Below, piece by piece: positions 14,606 through 20,532 of a DNA stretch of 20,532 nucleotides. Origin of the DNA: Ruminococcaceae bacterium UBA3329 (GTDB taxonomy: Bacteria; Bacillota; Clostridia; Oscillospirales; Acutalibacteraceae); assembly GCA_002361875.1 (NCBI GenBank), contig DERX01000048.1, positions 1,587 to 22,118 on the forward strand, in the 5' to 3' direction. The stretch's first letter is position 1; every line of letters starts with the position of its first letter. A program made the position numbers and the translations under genes. The notes below the pieces were generated by a model that saw only the letters and a program-made list of their open reading frames with translations, did not search any database and had not been told where the DNA came from.

Positions 14606-15551
14606 CTGCGTACCTCCTCAAAAAGTTTTCAGCAATCAAAAATGCGTTTTTCACCATATCATCGGTATTTTCGTAATCATCAGGATAAATCCAATTTATA
14701 TTTTCGTTTCGCCTGAACCAAGTAAGCTGTCTTTTTGCGTAGCGTCTTGTTTCTCTTTTAAGACTTTCGGTGCACTCTTCAAGAGATTTTTCACCTTTAA
14801 AATAGGGCGAAAGTTCCTTGTAGCCGATTGCCTGTGAGGCGGTTGTGTCACTACTCAAATCAAAATACTCTTTAGCCTCATTCAAAAGTCCGTTTTGGAG
14901 CATTGTGTCAACACGGGCGTTTATCCGTGAATAAAGAATTTCTCTGTTATGGTAATTTATGCCGATATACAAAGTCTCATAGGGTGACTCGGACAAACGG
15001 GAATTTGCATACTGCTGCGTCATTGTCGTGCCCGTTGAATAGAAAAGCGAAAGCGCCCTTACAATTCTGCTTTTGTCAGACGGATGAAGGCGTAAAGCGG
15101 TTTCGGGGTCAATTTCTTTTAACCGTAAAAGCAGATTTTCACCGCCTAAAGAGTCGTATTCGTCGGATATTCTTTTTCTTATATTATCATCTGTTTTCTG
15201 AGGACAAAATGAAATATTCTGCAAAAGCGAGTCAACATAAAGCCCCGTTCCGCCTGCAACTATGGGCAAGTATCCGTTCCCGTTTATTTCCGAAATGCAT
15301 TTTTGCGCCGCAGAAACATAATCCGCAACACTGAAACGGACATCCGTAGGTAAAAAGTCAATAAGGAAATGCTTAATTCCGCATTTCTCTTCCTCTGTCG
15401 GCTTGGCTGTTGCAATGTTCATACCCTTATAAATCTGCATTGAATCAGCAGAAACAATCTGCCCGTTAAATTTCTTGGCAAGCTCTACTGCGAGCGCAGT
15501 TTTGCCGGAGGCAGTCGGGCCGACAACGGCAATTACGGGTATCTTTTCCAT
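14598..15551 (-). CDS. miaA: tRNA dimethylallyltransferase
   Basis: 317 residues. Walker A GPTASGKT at 11-18, SADSMQIYKGMNIATAKPT with the catalytic-site aspartate, DFLPTDVRFSVADY, GGTGLYVDSLL, and the C-terminal TRRYAKRQLTWFR segment are all in place. MiaA adds a dimethylallyl group to N6 of A37 in tRNAs reading codons that start with U. The ATG at 15551 shares its A with the mutL stop (TGATG), with GGAAGG 8 bases upstream; a GTG one codon earlier is an alternative. The mutS-mutL-miaA order is found in many bacteria. Confidence 0.96.
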   Translation of the reverse strand: MEKIPVIAVVGPTASGKTALAVELAKKFNGQIVSADSMQIYKGMNIATAKPTEEEKCGIKHFLIDFLPTDVRFSVADYVSAAQKCISEINGNGYLPIVAGGTGLYVDSLLQNISFCPQKTDDNIRKRISDEYDSLGGENLLLRLKEIDPETALRLHPSDKSRIVRALSLFYSTGTTMTQQYANSRLSESPYETLYIGINYHNREILYSRINARVDTMLQNGLLNEAKEYFDLSSDTTASQAIGYKELSPYFKGEKSLEECTESLKRETRRYAKRQLTWFRRNENINWIYPDDYENTDDMVKNAFLIAENFLRRYADE

Positions 15552-17377
15552 CACTGTATCCTTCCGAACTGTTTTTCAAGCTCGCTCCTTGTAATTTCAA
15601 TCATAACAGGTCTGCCGTGGGGGCAAAAACGCACTTTATCATCGTTTACCACCGTTTTTACAAGCTCATAAAGCTCCAAAGGCGTTGATTTATCCCCTGC
15701 TTTTATGGCGCTTCGGCAGGCAACATTGTGGTAAATCCAATCAAGATGTTCATTGGATATATCTCTTTTATTTTTAAGAAGATAACCTGCAAGCTCGCTG
15801 ATTAAAGACGGAATGTCCTCACTGTCAAGAGGAGTAGGACAGCTTCTGACTATTACCGAACCGTTGCCGAAATCCTCGATTTCAAATCCGGCGCTTTTTA
15901 TCAAATCTATGTTTTCAAGCACAGCAGAATATTCATCCTTGCCAAGCGTTACGGAAACAGGCTCAAGCAAAAACTGACTGCCTAAATTCTGCTCTGTATT
16001 TTTAAGCCTATTAAAATTTATTCTTTCGTGAGCAGCGTGCTTGTCTATAACAAAAACAGAGCCGTTCATTTCAAGGAAAATATAGGTTTTGAATGCCTCG
16101 CCCAGGATTTTAAAATCCTTATTGGGTGATGTATCCGCCGTTTCTTCTATACTGTCTTCATTTTTTGTTACAACTCTTTCCGTCTTTTGAACAGGTGGAA
16201 ATTCAATTTCCAAGCCGTCGCTGTCTTCATCTTCAATGTGGTACGCCTCATAATTTTTTACAGCATCATAAACAGTAAATATATTTTTAATCTGTTCTGC
16301 TTTTTTCGGCTCTTCAAAGACTGCTGTTTTTTGAAAAACCTGCGGATTTACAGTTTGAGCAGATGTAATTTTTGCCTGCTTAAAGCTGTCAATACTGTCA
16401 AGTTCGGTTTTTACTGCGTGATATACTGCATCAAACAGCGCACGCTCATCGGAAAATCTGACCTCAATTTTTGACGGGTGAACATTAACATCAATTCGTT
16501 CGGGATTTATTTCAATGAAAAGTACGCCGCCGGGGAATTTGCCGACCATAACCGTGTTTTTGTAAGCGGCTTCAAATGCGGCTGTCACAGTTGAATTGCG
16601 AATACTTCTGCCGTTCACAAAAAAGTACTGCATCCCTCTTGAGCCTCTTGAATTATAAGGCGGAGTAACAAGTCCGTGAACACGGATGCCGTTCATTTCC
16701 GAATCAACTGAAATAAGCCCGTCGCAAAAATCCTTGCCGAAAGCCGAATAGCACACATTCTTAAGTTGACCGTCGCCTGAAGTTACAAACACAGTCTTTC
16801 CGTCACGGATGAATCTTACGGAAATATTCGGGTTGGCAAGAGCGATTTTCTCAACTGCCGCTGAAACATAATTTCCCTCGCTCACATCTTTTTTTAAAAA
16901 TTTCATTCTGGCAGGTGTATTGTAAAAAAGCTCACGCACAATAAATGTTGTTCCCAAAGCACAGCCTGCGTCAAAAATATCGGTTATTTCTCCGCCTTCA
17001 ATATTAAGACTTGTTCCGAACTCCTCGCCCTCGGTTCGGGTTATTAGATTCACCTTTGCAACAGCGGCAATTGACGGGAGAGCCTCACCGCGAAAGCCCA
17101 ATGTCATAATTGAATTTAAGTCGTCAGCACTTGAAATTTTGCTTGTTGCGTGGCTTTGGAATGCAGTTTTAACGTCCTCTCTCGCTATTCCGCAGCCGTT
17201 GTCGGTAACTCTTATAAACCTTATTCCGCCGTTCTGTATTTCAACTGTTACGGTATCAGCACCTGCGTCAACGGCATTTTCCATAAGCTCTTTTACAACG
17301 CTCGCGGGGCGTTCAACGACCTCGCCTGCGGCTATTAAATTAGAAATTTCCACGGGAAGCTTATTTATTTTTGCCAT
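15551..17377 (-). CDS. mutL: DNA mismatch repair protein MutL
   Basis: 608 residues. GHKL ATPase motifs: the ELMENAVDAGAD helix at 30-41, DNGCGI at 59-64, and TLGFRGEALPSI at 92-103. A variable acidic linker (about 340-420) joins the C-terminal endonuclease domain, with DKHAAHERINFN at 445-456, ACRSAIKAG at 553-561, and CPHGRP at 585-590. QFLLEP at 468-473 fits a sliding-clamp binding motif. The usual metal motif is DQHA-x2-E-x4-E; here the Q is K and the last E is N, while H447 and E451 remain. MutL couples MutS mismatch recognition to nicking of the new strand. It follows mutS by 42 bases, with a weak ribosome site (AGGTG). Confidence 0.96.
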   Translation of the reverse strand: MAKINKLPVEISNLIAAGEVVERPASVVKELMENAVDAGADTVTVEIQNGGIRFIRVTDNGCGIAREDVKTAFQSHATSKISSADDLNSIMTLGFRGEALPSIAAVAKVNLITRTEGEEFGTSLNIEGGEITDIFDAGCALGTTFIVRELFYNTPARMKFLKKDVSEGNYVSAAVEKIALANPNISVRFIRDGKTVFVTSGDGQLKNVCYSAFGKDFCDGLISVDSEMNGIRVHGLVTPPYNSRGSRGMQYFFVNGRSIRNSTVTAAFEAAYKNTVMVGKFPGGVLFIEINPERIDVNVHPSKIEVRFSDERALFDAVYHAVKTELDSIDSFKQAKITSAQTVNPQVFQKTAVFEEPKKAEQIKNIFTVYDAVKNYEAYHIEDEDSDGLEIEFPPVQKTERVVTKNEDSIEETADTSPNKDFKILGEAFKTYIFLEMNGSVFVIDKHAAHERINFNRLKNTEQNLGSQFLLEPVSVTLGKDEYSAVLENIDLIKSAGFEIEDFGNGSVIVRSCPTPLDSEDIPSLISELAGYLLKNKRDISNEHLDWIYHNVACRSAIKAGDKSTPLELYELVKTVVNDDKVRFCPHGRPVMIEITRSELEKQFGRIQ

Positions 17378-17419
17378 TTTCGCACCTGCCTTTACTTTAT
17401 ATTCGATATGATATATTGT

Positions 17420-20029
17420 TTACTGCTTTGCCTCGCTTGAAAGCTCATTAAGTATGCTCATAGCTTCAATGGGTGTAAGCACATTTACATCAAGAGATTT
17501 AAGCCTTTCAATTATGCTCTCTGTCCTGCCGTCGTCAAATGAAATCTGCATATTTTCTTCCGTATCAATTTCTGTCGGGATTTCCATATTCGGCTTCATT
17601 AAATCGTTATCCTCCAAGGCACGCAAAACTACCTTTGCCCTGTTTATTACTGCATCGGGAACTCCTGCCAATTTTGCAACCTCAATACCGTAGCTGCTGT
17701 CCGCACCGCCTGCAACTATTCTGCGTAAAAATGTTAAATCGTCACCGCGCTTTTTAACAGCGACATTGAAGTTTTTAACTCCGCCAACCTGCTTTTCAAG
17801 CTCGGAAAGCTCGTGATAATGAGTTGCAAATAAGGTTTTAGCACCGATTTTCTTTTTATCCGCCAGAAATTCCACAACTGCCCGTGCAATGCTCATTCCG
17901 TCAAAGGTTGAAGTACCCCTACCGATTTCATCAAGTATAACAAGGCTGTTCGAGGTGGCGAAAGACAAAATCTCCGCAACCTCATTCATTTCAACCATAA
18001 ATGTAGACTGACCTGACGCTAAATCGTCTGACGCGCCTACACGGGTAAAAATTGCATCAACAATACCAATATCCGCTGAACGCGCAGGGACAAACGAACC
18101 CATTTGAGCCATTAAAACGATTAGAGCAATCTGGCGCATATATGTGGATTTGCCTGCCATATTCGGACCTGTAATTATCATCATTCTGTTTTCGTCCCTG
18201 TCAAGTAGAGTATCGTTGGGAACGAAAATATTACCCTTTTGAAGTGCCTCAACAACGGGGTGTCGCCCCTCGGAAATGCGAATAACGCCTTTATCGTTAA
18301 TGTCCGGTCTTGTGTAATTATTCTGCACCGCAACTGCGGAAAGCGAGCAAATAACATCTAAAAGAGCAAGTGAATGTGATGTAATTTGCGTTCTTATGTA
18401 TTCGCCTGCAATTTTTTTGCGAATGGAATTGAGAATCTCATATTCAAGGCTGATTATTCTTTCCTGTGCGCCGAGAACCTTTGTTTCAAGGGCTTTAAGC
18501 TCCTCGGTTATGTAGCGCTCGCAGTTTGTAAGGGTCTGCTTGCGGATATAATTTTCGGGGACAAGCTCCTTGTAGGAATTGAGCACCTCAAAGAAATATC
18601 CGAAAACCTTGTTATAGCCGATTTTCAGCTTTTTAATACCTGTTTTTTCCTGTTCCTCCGCCTCAAGCTTTGTAAGAATATCCCGTCCGCCGTTTACGAT
18701 ACTGCGAAGCTCGTCAAGCTCTTTGTTAAAACCGTCTTTAATCATTCCGCCCTCGCGGACTGAAAACGGAGCGTCCTCGGAAATGGATACATCAATAAGC
18801 GAGCAAACATCCTCCAAAACATCAAGCTCATTATATACGGACCTTAATAAGCTACATTCACTGTTCGCAATATTCGCCTTGATTTCGGGAAGCTTTTTAA
18901 GCGTTGACAAAAGTGATAAAAGCTCCTTTGCATTGGCGGTGTTATAAACCACACGGGTCATTAAACGCTCAATGTCATAAACTCCCGAAAGAAGCTTCAT
19001 TTCGCTTTCACGAACCTCTGTTTTCCCGTAAAGCTCATCAACAGCATTAAGCCGTCTTGAAATTTCGGCACAGTCATAAAGCGGTCGTTCAAGGAATGAA
19101 CGAAGCATTCTTTTGCCCATTGCCGTCTTTGTTTTATCAAGCACCCATAAAAGCGAGCCCTTTGTATTGCGGTCACGCATTGTTTCAATAAGCTCAAGAT
19201 TTCTTATTGCGGAAACGCCGAGCTTCATAAATTTTGCATCGGTATAAAAATTGACATTTTTAATATTGTCAAGCTCTCTTTTCTGCGTTGATTTAAGATA
19301 CATCAGCGCCGCACCCAAAGCCTTTACGGCACTTTCTCTTCCGTTTAGGGACAGAGATGCTAAATCGGAAATATCAAAATGATTTTTAATGACTTCGGTG
19401 CATTTTTCAAGGTCAAATTCTTCGGTTAATATTTCAACAGACGCTTCAAGCTTTTTGGATATAAATTCGCTGAGCTTCGGAAAAGAAACCGCTTCTTTAT
19501 TCATAATCAGCTCGGACGGGTTATACCTGCCGATTTCATTCATTGTTCTCTGCTCGGTGTTTTCCGAAAATTCGGTAAGATTGACCTCACCTGTTGAAAT
19601 ATCAACAAAGCCTAAACCTACTTTGCCGTCATAAGAGCAAACGGAGGCTAAATAATTGTTCTTTGACTCGTCAAGCATGGAGCTTTCAATAACCGTGCCG
19701 GGCGTTACAATTCGTATTACATCGCGCTTAACTATACCTTTAGCTGTCGCCGGGTCTTCGGTTTGCTCGCATATTGCGACCTTGTAGCCGCCTGCAACTA
19801 ATTTCGCTATATAAGAATCTACGCTGTGGAACGGAACACCGCACATAGGCGCACGCTCCTCCTGCCCGCAGTCCCTACCGGTTAAAACCAAATCAAGCTC
19901 TTTTGACGCTATTTTTGCATCGTCATAGAACATTTCGTAAAAATCGCCGAGACGGAACATAAGAATAGCGTCTTTATAATTATCTTTAATTTCAAAGTAC
20001 TGTTTCATCATTGGTGAAAGCTCTGCCAT
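17420..20029 (-). CDS. mutS: DNA mismatch repair protein MutS
   Basis: 869 residues, full length. The mismatch-reading F-x-E motif is in GDFYEMFYDDA (F30, E32). Then come the connector, lever and clamp domains and the ATPase with Walker A GPNMAGKST at 621-629, STFMVEM near 675-681, Walker B LVILDEIGRGTST at 696-708 and ATHYHEL at 735-741. QISFDD near 828-833 fits a clamp-binding motif, and a C-terminal helical dimer region follows. It detects mismatches and recruits MutL, encoded next. The ribosome site is GAGAGGGGG upstream of the ATG. A gene for a YlbF/YmcA-family protein precedes it by 29 bases, as ymcA lies near mutS in Bacillus. Confidence 0.97.
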   Translation of the reverse strand: MAELSPMMKQYFEIKDNYKDAILMFRLGDFYEMFYDDAKIASKELDLVLTGRDCGQEERAPMCGVPFHSVDSYIAKLVAGGYKVAICEQTEDPATAKGIVKRDVIRIVTPGTVIESSMLDESKNNYLASVCSYDGKVGLGFVDISTGEVNLTEFSENTEQRTMNEIGRYNPSELIMNKEAVSFPKLSEFISKKLEASVEILTEEFDLEKCTEVIKNHFDISDLASLSLNGRESAVKALGAALMYLKSTQKRELDNIKNVNFYTDAKFMKLGVSAIRNLELIETMRDRNTKGSLLWVLDKTKTAMGKRMLRSFLERPLYDCAEISRRLNAVDELYGKTEVRESEMKLLSGVYDIERLMTRVVYNTANAKELLSLLSTLKKLPEIKANIANSECSLLRSVYNELDVLEDVCSLIDVSISEDAPFSVREGGMIKDGFNKELDELRSIVNGGRDILTKLEAEEQEKTGIKKLKIGYNKVFGYFFEVLNSYKELVPENYIRKQTLTNCERYITEELKALETKVLGAQERIISLEYEILNSIRKKIAGEYIRTQITSHSLALLDVICSLSAVAVQNNYTRPDINDKGVIRISEGRHPVVEALQKGNIFVPNDTLLDRDENRMMIITGPNMAGKSTYMRQIALIVLMAQMGSFVPARSADIGIVDAIFTRVGASDDLASGQSTFMVEMNEVAEILSFATSNSLVILDEIGRGTSTFDGMSIARAVVEFLADKKKIGAKTLFATHYHELSELEKQVGGVKNFNVAVKKRGDDLTFLRRIVAGGADSSYGIEVAKLAGVPDAVINRAKVVLRALEDNDLMKPNMEIPTEIDTEENMQISFDDGRTESIIERLKSLDVNVLTPIEAMSILNELSSEAKQ

Positions 20030-20058
20030 ATCTTATGCCCCCTCTCTTTCATTAAAAA

Positions 20059-20490
20059 TTATTCGTGATTATGGTCGCAATCGCCGCCGCAGCAAGAGCA
20101 GTCGCCGCTACAGCCCTCATCGTGTGCTGTGGGGTCGCAGGTTGCGGGGTCGTCGCCGTTTACACAAAGAGCAAGAATACCTGTAAGGTAGTTCATCATA
20201 TCGTCAATATCTTTTCTTGCCATTTCATAATTGCGCATATTAGAGTTTTGCATAATTTCGGTATATACGCCTCTGAACTCCTCGTCATAAGCCTTAAGCT
20301 TACCCTCATCGGCATTTTCTTTAGCCGCTTCATGCTGATATGAAATCTGAATAAGCTGAATTTTGCCCATAAGCTCGCCGAGAGCTACATCCTTGTCATT
20401 TGCCTCTTTAGCGGCGATGAATTTAAGATAGCGCTCGTCCTTTTGAATTTCTGCGCCAAGCTCTCTTGTAAGTTTTTCAAGATTGTCCAT
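20059..20490 (-). CDS. YlbF/YmcA-family protein with Cys/His-rich tail
   Basis: 143 residues. Residues 1-108 are helical and match the YlbF/YmcA (DUF964) family: LTRELGAEIQKDERYLKF, KEANDKDVALGELMGKIQLIQ, and an FRGVYTEIM helix. In Bacillus YlbF and YmcA form, with YaaT, a complex that affects RNase Y, biofilm and sporulation and carries iron-sulfur clusters. The tail from residue 109 holds seven cysteines (109, 118, 127, 131, 133, 134, 138) and H123, H140, H142, a likely metal or cluster site (inference). AAAGGAG lies 7 bases before the ATG. It is the first gene of the run seen here; position beside mutS favours the YmcA lineage, though which paralogue it is cannot be settled by eye. Confidence 0.85.
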   Translation of the reverse strand: MDNLEKLTRELGAEIQKDERYLKFIAAKEANDKDVALGELMGKIQLIQISYQHEAAKENADEGKLKAYDEEFRGVYTEIMQNSNMRNYEMARKDIDDMMNYLTGILALCVNGDDPATCDPTAHDEGCSGDCSCCGGDCDHNHE

Positions 20491-20532
20491 TGTTTTACTC
20501 CTTTATTTTTTTATCATTTATAATTATTTTAA
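20491..20532. other. Upstream region of the ylbF-like gene (edge)
   Basis: 42 bases of AT-rich sequence. On the minus strand it holds the ribosome site and a TATAAA-like hexamer, but the -35 position would be at or beyond the window edge, so no promoter can be called. Confidence 0.3.

Noticed and set aside
17378..17419. Separate promoter for mutL
   Set aside because: AT-rich with TATAAA-like hexamers, but no -35 box at proper spacing was found.

Overview
The window looks like a chromosomal stretch from a strictly anaerobic, Gram-positive-type (monoderm) member of the Clostridia, most likely of the Ruminococcaceae/Oscillospiraceae kind. The reasons are SepF plus DivIVA division genes, a transketolase split into two subunits, a DUF5685/J-like gene pair, strong GGAGG ribosome sites, AT-rich promoters, and several iron-sulfur flavoprotein subunits with no respiratory complex I around them. 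I see no insertion sequence, phage gene, tRNA, rRNA or CRISPR array. All genes but one are on the minus strand, and genes are packed with 1-bp or few-bp overlaps. No gap exceeds about 130 bp.

Region 1 (1-1614, minus): a three-gene unit with its own promoter. It holds a DUF5685 protein with a TTG start, a J-domain-like/TPR protein with a very cysteine-rich tail and no HPD motif, and the first 39 codons of a membrane protein cut by the window edge. The function is unknown.

Region 2 (1642-6146, minus): a three-gene operon encoding NuoE-like, NuoF/HydB-like and NuoG+GltD-like subunits. This matches the Stn family of ferredoxin-dependent electron-bifurcating transhydrogenases, which link NADH, NADPH and ferredoxin pools. 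A single PHP-domain phosphoesterase gene (6223-6909, plus) is read divergently from it and ends at a hairpin terminator.

Region 3 (7007-20490, minus): thirteen co-directional, nearly contiguous genes. In order of transcription they are: a YlbF/YmcA-family protein with a Cys/His tail, mutS, mutL, miaA, a HlyD-like membrane adaptor, a YggS/YlmE PLP protein, sepF, divIVA, lspA, an rluD-type pseudouridine synthase, a Cof-type HAD phosphatase, and the two transketolase halves. The unit joins mismatch repair, tRNA modification, division-site proteins, lipoprotein maturation and pentose-phosphate metabolism. The ylmG and ylmH genes often found between sepF and divIVA are absent here.

The most interesting parts are the undescribed DUF5685/J-like/membrane trio, the Stn-type operon, and the HlyD-like adaptor sitting without any visible efflux pump inside a division cluster.
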